DNA from: JAVVUQ01 sp036653075
GTDB lineage: Bacteria > Bacillota > Clostridia > Christensenellales > CAG-314
Assembly: GCA_036653075.1 (NCBI GenBank)
Contig: JAVVUQ010000036.1
Span: 1 to 14,537, forward strand
Direction of reading: 5' to 3'
Length of the DNA: 14,537 nucleotides
The notes under the pieces are model-generated. The model was not told where the DNA came from. It searched no databases and saw nothing but the letters and a program-made list of their open reading frames with translations. Shown here in pieces: positions 7,653-14,537 of the stretch. How positions within the stretch are numbered: position 1 is the stretch's first letter; each line of letters begins with the position of its first letter. The position numbers and the translations under genes were made by a program.

Positions 7653-7673
7653 TAAATATCAAGGAGGAAAAAC

Positions 7674-8795
7674 ATGAAGAAAATTTTAACTCTTGTCTTG
7701 GTTTTGGCATTAGCATTGACAAGCGTAGCTTTATTAGCAGCTTGCGATACCAAAACTTATGAAATCGCATTAATAACAGACGTAGGAAACATAGACGATA
7801 AGTCGTTTAACGAGGGCGCATGGAATGGCGTAAAAGAATACGCTGAAGAAAACAATATTTCATACCAATATTTTCGTCCATTAGAAGATTCACAATTGGC
7901 ACGTGAAAAAACAATTAAGAGCGCTATCTTAAAAGGCGCAAAAGTTGTTGTATGCCCAGGTTTCTTATTTGAATCTTCAGTTTATCAATTACAAAAACAA
8001 TATCCTGAAGTAAATTTCTTATTACTTGACGTTGACGCGCGTGAAGTTGATAAAGAAGGCAATTTAACAGGAAAAACAAAGATTACAGAAAACGTTCATT
8101 GCATCATTTATCAAGAAGAACAAGCTGGTTTCTTAGCTGGTTACGCTGCTGTTAAAGATGGTTATAGAAAGTTAGGATTTATAGGCGGAATGGCAGTTCC
8201 AGCTGTTCAACGTTTCGGACACGGATACGTAGATGGCGCTGAATTTGCAGCTAAAGAACTTAATTTATTAGACGGCGCAATTGAACTTAAATATTGGTAT
8301 TCAAATTCATTTGCTCCAAGTCCTGATACTTTAACAAAATCACAAGCTTGGTACGATGGCGGCACAGAAGTTATATTTGCTTGCGGCGGCGGATTATATT
8401 TAAGCGTTATTGAAGCGGCAGCAAAAGCTAACAAAAAAGTTATCGGCGTTGATACCGACCAATACCTTGGCACAAAGAAAAATGAAACATTTATTTCTTC
8501 AGCAATGAAAGAATTGAAAATTTCAGTTAAACTTGCTCTTAAATCATTATACGCTAACAGCGGAAAATGGGATGCATCACACGCTGCTAAAGTTGCTATT
8601 TTAGGCGCGCAAGACAATTGTGTTGGATTGCCACTTGGAGAATCTTGGAGATTTGCAAAATTCACTATCGATGAGTACAACGAACTTTATAAGAAATTAC
8701 AAAAAGGCGAAATCGTTGTTAACCCAATTATTGAAGTAGTTGAAAAAATCGAAAAATTCACCCCAACAGTTAAAGTTGTTTTAACAGTTATTTAA
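7674..8795 (+). CDS. nupN: BMP/PnrA-family nucleoside-binding lipoprotein of an ABC importer
   Basis: Extracytoplasmic substrate-binding protein that captures nucleosides and delivers them to the NupOPQ-like transporter encoded downstream. It is 373 aa. The N-terminus is a lipoprotein signal (KK, hydrophobic core, lipobox LAAC), with predicted lipidation at C24. The mature part begins with the family hallmark ALITDVGNIDDKSFNEGAWNG. The two-lobed binding fold follows (VVCPGFLFE, VNFLLLDVDA, EEQAGFLAGYAA, KLGFIGGM, GTEVIFACGGG, KVIGVDTDQ, SSAMKELKISVKLAL). This matches the Bmp family (Treponema PnrA/TmpC, Bacillus NupN). The start has a strong AAGGAGG site 6 nt upstream. It has its own promoter and its own terminator. 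The closest alternative would be another BMP-family ligand, but the surrounding salvage genes favour nucleosides. The gene symbol follows the Bacillus nomenclature by analogy. Confidence 0.95.
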   Translation: MKKILTLVLVLALALTSVALLAACDTKTYEIALITDVGNIDDKSFNEGAWNGVKEYAEENNISYQYFRPLEDSQLAREKTIKSAILKGAKVVVCPGFLFESSVYQLQKQYPEVNFLLLDVDAREVDKEGNLTGKTKITENVHCIIYQEEQAGFLAGYAAVKDGYRKLGFIGGMAVPAVQRFGHGYVDGAEFAAKELNLLDGAIELKYWYSNSFAPSPDTLTKSQAWYDGGTEVIFACGGGLYLSVIEAAAKANKKVIGVDTDQYLGTKKNETFISSAMKELKISVKLALKSLYANSGKWDASHAAKVAILGAQDNCVGLPLGESWRFAKFTIDEYNELYKKLQKGEIVVNPIIEVVEKIEKFTPTVKVVLTVI

Positions 8796-8810
8796 TTTTT
8801 TAGAATTTAT

Positions 8811-8839
8811 AAAAAGAAAGGGGAAACCCTTTCTTTTTT
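8811..8839 (+). terminator. Intrinsic terminator after the lipoprotein gene
   Basis: Perfect 12-bp stem (8811-8822 with 8827-8838) closed by a GAAA tetraloop (8823-8826), with a GGG/CCC upper stem and a T6 run (8834-8839). It begins 15 nt after the stop codon. It separates the binding protein from the membrane and ATPase genes. Confidence 0.9.
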
Positions 8840-8905
8840 GTAATAGGACTAATAACAAATTTATACATATAGTATCGTTTTAATTAATAATTAGGACATA
8901 ATTTT

Positions 8906-8948
8906 ACAAAATCGTTGCATATTATAATAAAATGCAATGATATTTTGT
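8906..8948 (+). repeat. Bulged stem-loop downstream of the lipoprotein terminator
   Basis: The left arm 8906-8920 (ACAAAATCGTTGCAT) pairs with 8932-8948. All 15 left-arm bases are paired, with one G-U pair and a 2-nt bulge (AT) in the right arm; the loop is 8921-8931. A T-rich stretch follows (8943-8960), so it may act as a weak second terminator. It could instead be an operator. Confidence 0.45.
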
Positions 8949-8965
8949 TTTAATTTATTAATTAC

Positions 8966-8995
8966 TTACGTTAATTTACTACTTAATTACGTTAA
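8966..8995 (+). repeat. TTACGTTAA direct repeat, 21 bp apart
   Basis: TTACGTTAA occurs at 8966-8974 and 8987-8995, start to start 21 bp, about two helical turns. The flanking bases are similar but not identical (TACT and TAAT before the copies). Possible paired protein sites; inference only. Confidence 0.4.
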
Positions 8996-9053
8996 ATAAT
9001 TTAAATTAAACAAAAAAACGAAATATAAGTATAGTAAAAACAAACTTTTATAC

Positions 9054-9178
9054 AATTATATAATACACAATCAAATATTTAAGTAATTATATAATACACA
9101 ATCAAATATTTAAGTAATTATATAATATGCAATCAAATATTTAAGTAATTATATAATATGCAAATCATACTTTAAGGT
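9054..9178 (+). repeat. 31-bp tandem repeat array (about four units) upstream of nupO
   Basis: Units start at 9054, 9085, 9116 and 9147. Units 1 and 2 are identical; unit 3 differs from them only at two bases (CA changed to TG, TACACAA to TATGCAA); unit 4 is diverged in its second half and is 32 nt. Each unit carries the palindrome ATTATATAAT (for example 9055-9064). Units 1-3 also carry the palindrome AAATATTT (for example 9073-9080). The period is close to three helical turns. The array ends about 58 nt before the nupO start. Confidence 0.95.
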
Positions 9179-9236
9179 AATATAATAAAAGAAGATAGAG
9201 AAAATAAGAAATTATTAAAATAAAAATGGAGGTTTT

Positions 9237-10805
9237 ATGGAAAACCTTAATAACAGTCAGTATGTAATAGAGATGCTCGATATCACAAAGGAGTTTCCTG
9301 GGATAAAAGCGAATGATGATATTACATTACAGTTAAGAAGAGGGGAGATACACGCATTGTTGGGAGAAAACGGAGCGGGTAAATCTACGCTTATGAGCGT
9401 ATTATTTGGATTATATCATCCAGAAAGTGGCGTTATAAAGAAAAATGGAGAAGTAATAGACATAAAAGATCCGAATGATGCAAATGCGTTTGGGATAGGA
9501 ATGGTGCATCAACATTTTAAGTTGGTTGACAATTTTACTGTACTTGAAAATATAATGTTAGGTGTAGAACCGACAAAATTTGGATTTTTAAAGAAACCTG
9601 AAGCGAGAAAAAAGTTGATGGAATTAAGTGATAGGTATATGCTTAAAGTTGATCCAGACGCTGTTACGGAGAACATTTCAGTAGGAATGCAGCAGCGGGT
9701 AGAGATTTTAAAAATGCTGTACAGAGAAAATGAAATTCTGATTTTTGATGAACCTACGGCGGTATTGACGCCGCAAGAGATAAAAGAGTTAATGGCGATA
9801 ATGATAGGTTTAGCGCAAGAAGGGAAATCATTGTTGTTCATTTCGCATAAATTGAATGAAATTATGGCTGTCGCTGATACTTGTACGGTACTACGTAAAG
9901 GTAAATGCGTAGGCACAGTTGATATAAATGATACTACAAAAGAGCAATTATCACGAATGATGGTAGGGCGTGACGTAGATTTTACTGTAAATAAATCTGA
10001 TATAGAAACGGGTGAGGAGATACTTTCTGTTAAAGACTTAGTTGTTAAAAATGGTCATAAAGAGACAGTTAGAGATATTAGTTTTAATGTAAAGCAAGGA
10101 GAGATTGTCTGTATCGCTGGAATTGAAGGAAATGGCCAATCGGATCTTGTTTACGCATTAACTGGATTAGAGAAGGCGACGAGTGGCGAAGTAATATTCG
10201 AAGGCAAAGATATTATAAAAGAGTCCATACGTCAACGCAGTAAAGATGGTATTGCGCATATTCCTGAAGATAGGCATAAACACGGATTAATATTAGATTT
10301 TACACTTGCAAACAATATGGTTATGCAAAAATATTATGAACCTCAGTTTCAAAAATATGGAATTATCAATAAAACTAATGTTGAGAGATACGCTGAAAAA
10401 TTAATAAAACAATATGATGTTAGGAGTGGACAAGGCGCAAAAACCATTGTGCGCAGTATGTCGGGAGGAAATCAACAAAAAGCTATTGTAGCTCGTGAAA
10501 TTGATAGGAATCCAAAGTTACTTATAGCTGTTCAACCAACAAGAGGATTAGACGTTGGCGCAATTGAGTATATACACGAAATGTTGGTAAAGCATAGAGA
10601 TAGCGGAAATGGCGTTTTATTAGTATCGCTTGAATTAGACGAAGTTATGAATCTTAGTGATAGAATTTATGTTATGTACGAAGGCGAAATCGTTGGTGAG
10701 TTAGATCCGAAAAAAATTACGGTAGAAGAACTTGGATTGTATATGGCAGGCGCAAAACGTAATAAAAAGCACCAAAAAGATAAAGCGATAGATGGGGTGA
10801 AATAA
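9237..10805 (+). CDS. nupO: Nucleoside ABC importer ATPase (two fused nucleotide-binding domains)
   Basis: Energises the nucleoside importer at the inner face of the membrane. It is 522 aa with two ABC domains, as in RbsA/NupO-type proteins. NBD1 is complete: Walker A GENGAGKST (43-51), signature ISVGMQQR (147-154), Walker B ILIFDE (167-172) and switch histidine H204. NBD2 is of the degenerate kind normal for this family: GIEGNGQSD (295-303) in place of a full Walker A, signature SGGNQQK (409-415), AVQPTRGLDVGA (431-442) with Gln where Walker B would have Asp, and no switch His (VSLELDEV). Hydrolysis is therefore expected mainly in NBD1. The lysine-rich C-terminus is short. Start ATG lies 4 nt after TGGAGG. 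The nupP-like permease begins one nt after the stop, so translation is probably coupled. Confidence 0.96.
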   Translation: MENLNNSQYVIEMLDITKEFPGIKANDDITLQLRRGEIHALLGENGAGKSTLMSVLFGLYHPESGVIKKNGEVIDIKDPNDANAFGIGMVHQHFKLVDNFTVLENIMLGVEPTKFGFLKKPEARKKLMELSDRYMLKVDPDAVTENISVGMQQRVEILKMLYRENEILIFDEPTAVLTPQEIKELMAIMIGLAQEGKSLLFISHKLNEIMAVADTCTVLRKGKCVGTVDINDTTKEQLSRMMVGRDVDFTVNKSDIETGEEILSVKDLVVKNGHKETVRDISFNVKQGEIVCIAGIEGNGQSDLVYALTGLEKATSGEVIFEGKDIIKESIRQRSKDGIAHIPEDRHKHGLILDFTLANNMVMQKYYEPQFQKYGIINKTNVERYAEKLIKQYDVRSGQGAKTIVRSMSGGNQQKAIVAREIDRNPKLLIAVQPTRGLDVGAIEYIHEMLVKHRDSGNGVLLVSLELDEVMNLSDRIYVMYEGEIVGELDPKKITVEELGLYMAGAKRNKKHQKDKAIDGVK

Positions 10806-10806
10806 A

Positions 10807-12186
10807 ATGGTTAAAGATAAGATTAAAATTAAATTAAAAGCATTGATAAAATCACCTAATTTTAATAGTATATCCGCATCAGTTGCATCAATCATTATAG
10901 GCTTGGTTTTTGGTTTGCTACTTCTAATGATTATAAATATCAATTTTTCAATGAGCGGATTTTTAAAGATATTAGTTGGTGGTTTTTCAAGTTTATCAAG
11001 TATTGGCGAAGTGCTTTATATGGCAGTGCCTATACTTATGACGGGACTTTCAGTTGGATTTGCATTTAAAACGGGATTATTTAATATAGGCGCTTCAGGT
11101 CAATTTTTCTTAGGCGGATTTTTTGCTTTATACGCAGCGATAATATGGCAATTCCCTTGGTATTTATCATTGCTTTGCGCAATGGTAGGTGGAGCTTTAA
11201 TTGGGTCGTTACCAGGGATATTTAAAGCGTTCTTTAACGTAAACGAAGTTATCACAAGCATAATGCTCAATTGGATAAGCTTGTTTGCCGTAAACTTGAT
11301 GTGTAGAAATACTCCGTCAATGCTTGGAAATCCCAGCGATAAAGTTTTAAGTTTGGAAACATTGGGAAATCCGTCGATTATGATTCCAGATTGGGGATTA
11401 AAAGAAATATTTAATACATCATTTATGAATATTAGTATTTTTATTACGATAGCGATAGCGATAGTTATATATTTAATACTTAATAAAACTACATTTGGGT
11501 ATGAATTAAAGGCGTGTGGATTGAATAAAAACGCAGCTAAATACGCAGGGATAAGCGCTAAAAGAAACATTATATTGTCAATGGTAATAGCGGGCGCGTT
11601 AGCTGGAATAGGCGGCGGACTTAGATACTTAGCGGGTCCTGTTCAACTTGCTGTTACAAATGATCTTGTTGCGGAAGGGTTTAATGGAATACCAGTGGCT
11701 TTACTTGCCTATTCAAATCCGATAGGCATTATATTTTCGGCATTGTTTTTATCCTATATTACGGTAGGCGGCGATGCTTTGCAGCCGGAGTTTTCAAGAG
11801 AAATTATTACAATTATTATATCCGTAATCATTTATTTAAGCGCCTTTTCGCTTTTGTTTAGGGACGTAATAGCAAGATTATTTGCAATAAAAGGAAAGAA
11901 AGCATTAAAGGCGGCAGATGTCGCTAACGCTGTCGATGATTCATTGACGGGCGGCGGAACTGTTAAGCCGAATATAAATAAGCCTATTGAAGCTATGAAT
12001 GAAGGGGTCAAACAAGATATAAACGTAGTCGATAGACAAGGAAGCGTTAAAAAAGAAGGCAAAAAACAAGATATTAAAGAAAAAAAGTCATCTAAGTTTA
12101 AGAACTTAATCAATAATATTAAGAAAAAATTTAGTAAAAATAAGTCAAAAGACACAACAAAAAATACTGAGGAGGATAAAAAATAA
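10807..12186 (+). CDS. nupP: Nucleoside ABC importer permease with long lysine-rich C-terminal tail
   Basis: One of two membrane subunits forming the nucleoside channel (BPD_transp_2 family, Bacillus NupP-like). Residues of about 20-358 contain the hydrophobic segments and the family motifs TGLFNIGASGQF, NEVITSIMLNW, a coupling region with ELKACGLNKNAAKYAGI, and AGALAGIGGGLRY. At 459 aa it is about 100 residues longer than usual. The extra part (359-459) is hydrophilic, begins FAIKGKKALKAAD, and becomes very Lys-rich, with a possible amphipathic helix SKFKNLINNIKKKF near 428-441. It is likely cytoplasmic, but no function is known to me. The reading frame is uninterrupted and ends exactly at the next gene. 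Start ATG follows GGGGTGA (10794-10800). Its stop overlaps the next ATG by one base (TAATG). Confidence 0.94.
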   Translation: MVKDKIKIKLKALIKSPNFNSISASVASIIIGLVFGLLLLMIININFSMSGFLKILVGGFSSLSSIGEVLYMAVPILMTGLSVGFAFKTGLFNIGASGQFFLGGFFALYAAIIWQFPWYLSLLCAMVGGALIGSLPGIFKAFFNVNEVITSIMLNWISLFAVNLMCRNTPSMLGNPSDKVLSLETLGNPSIMIPDWGLKEIFNTSFMNISIFITIAIAIVIYLILNKTTFGYELKACGLNKNAAKYAGISAKRNIILSMVIAGALAGIGGGLRYLAGPVQLAVTNDLVAEGFNGIPVALLAYSNPIGIIFSALFLSYITVGGDALQPEFSREIITIIISVIIYLSAFSLLFRDVIARLFAIKGKKALKAADVANAVDDSLTGGGTVKPNINKPIEAMNEGVKQDINVVDRQGSVKKEGKKQDIKEKKSSKFKNLINNIKKKFSKNKSKDTTKNTEEDKK

Positions 12187-13184
12187 TGGATTTATCTGAA
12201 GTTGCGGCTCTATTAAATGGAACGATAATGTTTGCGATACCTCTTTTGTTGGTTGCGTTGGGTGGAATGTTTTCTGAAAGAAGTGGTGTAATCAATATAG
12301 CGCTTGAGGGCGTAATGGTAGTAGGCGCATTAATTTCCTATCTATTTATGTCAAAAGTAAGCGGATCAGCGTGGGCGATAGCAAATCCGCAATTGATGGT
12401 ATTGTTGGCAGTCTTAATATCTGCATTTGCGGGTGGGTTATTTTCATTGTTATTGGCGTTTGCGTCAATCCATTTAAAAGCGGATCAGACAATAAGCGGA
12501 ACATCTTTAAATATGGTAGCGCCTGCATTTGCGGTAGTATTGACTTGGGCAATACAAGGGCAGGGGCAAACGACGATATACTCGCCGTCGAATATAAATA
12601 TTACTCCAGAGATGTTGGGTTTATCTATGGGAATAAAGGACTCCTTTTTTGGAATTATGATTTTTAGAGGATTAAACCTAACAATACCGATAGCTTTAAT
12701 ACTATGGATAGTCAGTTATGTATTGCTTAAAAAAACAAAATTTGGGTTACGATTGCGTAGTTGCGGCGAACATCCGCAAGCAGCTGACTCAGTTGGAATA
12801 AACGTATATAAAATGAGATATTTTGGCGTTGCTTTATCGGGCATATTAGCTGGGATTGGCGGACTGTCATATACATTAGCGACAGGTTCAGGATTTGTTG
12901 GTACTGTATTAGGTTATGGATTCTTAGCTTTAGCGGTAATGATATTTGGAAACTGGAATCCGCTTAGAATTATGGCGGCAGCATTGTTTTTTGCGTTTTT
13001 CAAGGTAATATCGGGAATGGCGACAGAAATCAGCTTTTTACCTAAGTTTGAAGGAGTGCAAGACGTGCAGTATATTTATCAAATGTTACCATATATTGTA
13101 ACATTGGTAGTTTTAGCCTTTACTTCTAAAAAATCAAGAGCGCCTAAAGCGGAAGGTATTCCTTACGACAAAAGCACAAGATAA
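12186..13184 (+). CDS. nupQ: Nucleoside ABC importer permease, second subunit
   Basis: Partner permease of the same BPD_transp_2 family (Bacillus NupQ-like), 332 aa, near the usual length. Recognisable motifs are FSERSGVINIALEG near the N-terminus, SIHLKADQTISGTSLN, the coupling segment RSCGEHPQAADSVGINVYKMRY, GILAGIGG, and FLALAVMIFGNWNP. The C-terminus APKAEGIPYDKS is also typical. Multiple hydrophobic segments indicate an integral membrane protein. The ATG overlaps the nupP stop (TAATG) and is preceded by GAGGAGG (12169-12175), so expression is coupled to the other permease. A short hairpin (13187-13209) follows the stop. Confidence 0.96.
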   Translation: MDLSEVAALLNGTIMFAIPLLLVALGGMFSERSGVINIALEGVMVVGALISYLFMSKVSGSAWAIANPQLMVLLAVLISAFAGGLFSLLLAFASIHLKADQTISGTSLNMVAPAFAVVLTWAIQGQGQTTIYSPSNINITPEMLGLSMGIKDSFFGIMIFRGLNLTIPIALILWIVSYVLLKKTKFGLRLRSCGEHPQAADSVGINVYKMRYFGVALSGILAGIGGLSYTLATGSGFVGTVLGYGFLALAVMIFGNWNPLRIMAAALFFAFFKVISGMATEISFLPKFEGVQDVQYIYQMLPYIVTLVVLAFTSKKSRAPKAEGIPYDKSTR

Positions 13185-13186
13185 CA

Positions 13187-13209
13187 GCGTAAATATTTAT
13201 CAATTACGC
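13187..13209 (+). repeat. Small inverted repeat 3' of nupQ
   Basis: GCGTAA (13187-13192) and TTACGC (13204-13209) form a 6-bp stem around 11 nt, starting 2 nt after the nupQ stop. No T-run follows, so termination would be weak. The remaining gap to yccF (to 13359) is AT-rich and shows no clear promoter. Confidence 0.35.
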
Positions 13210-13359
13210 ATAATATAATTATGAAATTAGCTACTATTTGAAATGACAAATAATGAAAATTAAGTAAAAATATAAAGTAATATAGTAAGATTATAGAATT
13301 AAAGTAAAATTAACGTATTAGTATATTTTAAAATAATTGATGATTATAAGGAGAACGAA

Positions 13360-13734
13360 ATGGCTAAAAATGGTTTTTGGGGAACAGTAGGGAACATAAT
13401 TTGGTTTATATTTGGCGGAGCTATTATGGGATTGGCTTGGGCGTTGCTCGGTGTGATATTTTGCATTACAATTATTGGAATTCCCGTAGGCAAACAGCTT
13501 TTTAAATTTGCGGGATTATCGTTGTTTCCATTTGGAAAGACAGTTGATACAAATTTTGGAAAACATTCAATATTAAACGTGTTATGGGCGATATTTTTCG
13601 GTTGGGAAATGATGTTGAGCGCAGGATTATGCGGAATTCTTTATTGTATTACTATAATAGGAATTCCATTTGGCAAACAGTGGTTTAAATTAGCAATCGC
13701 TTATATTTTCCCATTTGGAGCAGTTATAAGGTAA
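13360..13734 (+). CDS. yccF: YccF-domain small membrane protein
   Basis: 124-aa hydrophobic protein of the YccF family (E. coli YccF is somewhat longer); its biochemical role is not established to my knowledge. It consists of two copies of one module offset by exactly 61 residues. NIIWFIFGG (from 12) matches NVLWAIFFG (from 73), and CITIIGIPVGKQ (from 35) matches CITIIGIPFGKQ (from 96); each module ends FPFG (residues 56-59 and 117-120). Several hydrophobic segments point to the cytoplasmic membrane. Start ATG is 6 nt after AAGGAG (13348-13353). It lies 175 nt after nupQ and only 5 nt before pdp, whose ribosome site sits in its last codons. It is therefore co-transcribed with pdp, although its link to nucleoside use is unknown. 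Confidence 0.88.
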   Translation: MAKNGFWGTVGNIIWFIFGGAIMGLAWALLGVIFCITIIGIPVGKQLFKFAGLSLFPFGKTVDTNFGKHSILNVLWAIFFGWEMMLSAGLCGILYCITIIGIPFGKQWFKLAIAYIFPFGAVIR

Positions 13735-13739
13735 TAATT

Positions 13740-14537
13740 ATGAGAATGTATGATATTATCCGCAATAAAAGAGACGGATTGAAATTAGATAAAACAGAAA
13801 TTGAATTTTTTATTAAAGGTTATACCGATGGAAGCATTTTAGATTATCAAGCTTCGGCGTTGTTAATGGCTATGCTTTTAAAGGGAATGGACGAAGATGA
13901 AACGTACTATTTGACTTTGGCTATGGCTCATTCAGGCGAAATGGCGGATTTATCGCATATAAAAGGCGTAAAAGTGGATAAACACAGCACTGGTGGCGTT
14001 GGCGATAAAACTACCTTAGTTGTTGCGCCGATAGCGGCAAGTTTAGGCGTTAAAATAGCCAAAATGTCAGGTAGAGGCTTGGGACATACGGGCGGAACTG
14101 TGGATAAATTGGAATCAATTAAAGGGTACAAAACTATGTTAGATGTCGAAGAATTTTTCGATATTGTTAATAAAGTTGGAGTTAGTGTAATAGGGCAGTC
14201 GGGCAATTTTGCGCCTGCGGATAAAAAGTTATACGCTTTAAGAGATGTCACAGCGACAATCGAATCAATTCCGCTTATTACGGCAAGTATTATGAGTAAA
14301 AAAATAGCTGCTGGTTCAGATTGCATTTTATTAGATGTAAAAACGGGTAGCGGTTCATTTATGAAAACCTTAGAAGATAGCAAAAAACTTGCGTTGAGTA
14401 TGGTGGGCGTTGGCGAAAAAGCTGGAAAGAGAGTTATGGCGATGATAACGAATATGGATAGACCATTAGGAAACGCCATAGGTAATTCTTTGGAAGTTAT
14501 AGAAGCAGTAAAAACACTAAAAGGTAACGGGCCAAGA
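13740..14537 (+). CDS. pdp: Pyrimidine-nucleoside phosphorylase (partial, 3' end beyond window)
   Basis: Phosphorolyses uridine, thymidine and deoxyuridine to the base plus (deoxy)ribose-1-phosphate. The 266 codons present cover the N-terminal helical lobe and part of the alpha/beta domain; a complete protein would be about 430-440 aa. The first residues MRMYDIIRNKRDG and the DYQASALLMAM segment are typical. The phosphate/substrate region VDKHSTGGVGDKTT (79-92) and the family signature SGRGLGHTGGTVDKLESI (110-127) are intact. RDVTATIESIPLITASIMSKK and LDVKTGSGSFMKTL then follow. The frame is open to the last base. Start ATG 13740 follows AAGG (13728-13731), which overlaps the end of yccF; the ATG two codons later (13746) is a possible alternative. 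TdDeoA-type thymidine phosphorylase is the alternative, but the sequence looks more like the broader Gram-positive Pdp. Confidence 0.96.
   Translation, partial: MRMYDIIRNKRDGLKLDKTEIEFFIKGYTDGSILDYQASALLMAMLLKGMDEDETYYLTLAMAHSGEMADLSHIKGVKVDKHSTGGVGDKTTLVVAPIAASLGVKIAKMSGRGLGHTGGTVDKLESIKGYKTMLDVEEFFDIVNKVGVSVIGQSGNFAPADKKLYALRDVTATIESIPLITASIMSKKIAAGSDCILLDVKTGSGSFMKTLEDSKKLALSMVGVGEKAGKRVMAMITNMDRPLGNAIGNSLEVIEAVKTLKGNGPR

Larger units (their letters stand above)
8840..9236. other. 400-bp AT-rich regulatory-looking gap before nupO
   Basis: No coding sequence is seen. In order it holds a bulged stem-loop (8906-8948), a 9-bp direct repeat spaced 21 bp (8966-8995), a 31-bp tandem repeat array (9054-9178), and the nupO ribosome site TGGAGG (9227-9232). 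TATAAT-like hexamers recur (in each tandem unit and at 9181-9186), but none has a good -35 at the right distance, so the nupO promoter remains unplaced. Confidence 0.6.

Noticed and set aside
8207..8680. 157-codon minus-strand open frame inside the lipoprotein gene
   Set aside because: It is a shadow of a strongly conserved plus-strand gene. Like the other antisense frames (for example 11100-11570 and 9509-9916), it lacks family features.
9054..9178. CRISPR array
   Set aside because: The repeats are head to tail with no unique spacers and no cas genes nearby.
9181..9186. TATAAT as the -10 of a nupO promoter
   Set aside because: No acceptable -35 lies 16-18 nt upstream (best match 3 of 6), and TATAAT is frequent by chance in this AT-rich repeat region.
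7230..9236. Purine or 2'-deoxyguanosine riboswitch before the transporter genes
   Set aside because: The lipoprotein leader is only about 36 nt, and no conserved three-way-junction core sequence is seen in either gap.
13185..13359. Independent promoter for yccF-pdp (TTGAAA at 13238)
   Set aside because: At 17-nt spacing the -10 position reads TAAGTA, a poor match; the next TATAAA is 27 nt away.
13928..14479. 183-codon minus-strand open frame
   Set aside because: It is antisense to the clearly conserved pdp coding sequence and has no ribosome site or recognisable motif.

Overview
The window is AT-rich (about one third G+C by eye), densely coding and wholly plus-strand. It uses the standard bacterial code, since Trp is always TGG and TGA is never read through. 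Ribosome sites are strong AGGAG/GGAGG types, and the protein sequences look like a low-GC Gram-positive, most likely an uncultured Clostridia-type Bacillota from an anaerobic habitat. That assignment is inferred from sequence style and gene content, not from a marker gene.

Layout. (1) Positions 1-4512 hold two aminoacyl-tRNA synthetases in tandem: an unusually compact alanyl-tRNA synthetase (595 aa, without the beta-barrel before the editing domain and without the C-Ala domain) and an ordinary leucyl-tRNA synthetase. (2) Positions 4513-7229 hold a nucleoside salvage unit, deoD-deoB-cdd. In front of it is a near-consensus promoter (TTGACT, 17-nt spacer, TATAAT) preceded by overlapping direct repeats. 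(3) Positions 7230-13184 hold a BMP-family nucleoside ABC importer: a lipoprotein with its own promoter, a very good intrinsic terminator, a 400-bp AT-rich regulatory-looking gap with a 31-bp tandem repeat, then the double ATPase and two permeases (nupOPQ-like), which are tightly coupled. (4) Positions 13360-14537 hold a small YccF-family membrane protein followed after 5 nt by a pyrimidine-nucleoside phosphorylase (pdp) that runs off the window end.

The genes form a coherent pathway. The lipoprotein and NupOPQ-like transporter bring in nucleosides. Cdd deaminates (deoxy)cytidine to (deoxy)uridine. DeoD and Pdp phosphorolyse purine and pyrimidine nucleosides to free base plus (deoxy)ribose-1-phosphate. 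DeoB converts the sugar-1-phosphate to the 5-phosphate for central metabolism. No local transcriptional regulator gene (DeoR, CytR or similar) is visible.

I did not find an obviously new system. The points most worth a second look are the domain-deleted AlaRS, the repeat arrays in front of deoD and nupO, the lysine-rich tail on the first permease, and yccF sitting inside the salvage cluster. No tRNA, rRNA, CRISPR, transposon or T-box/purine-riboswitch signature was seen.
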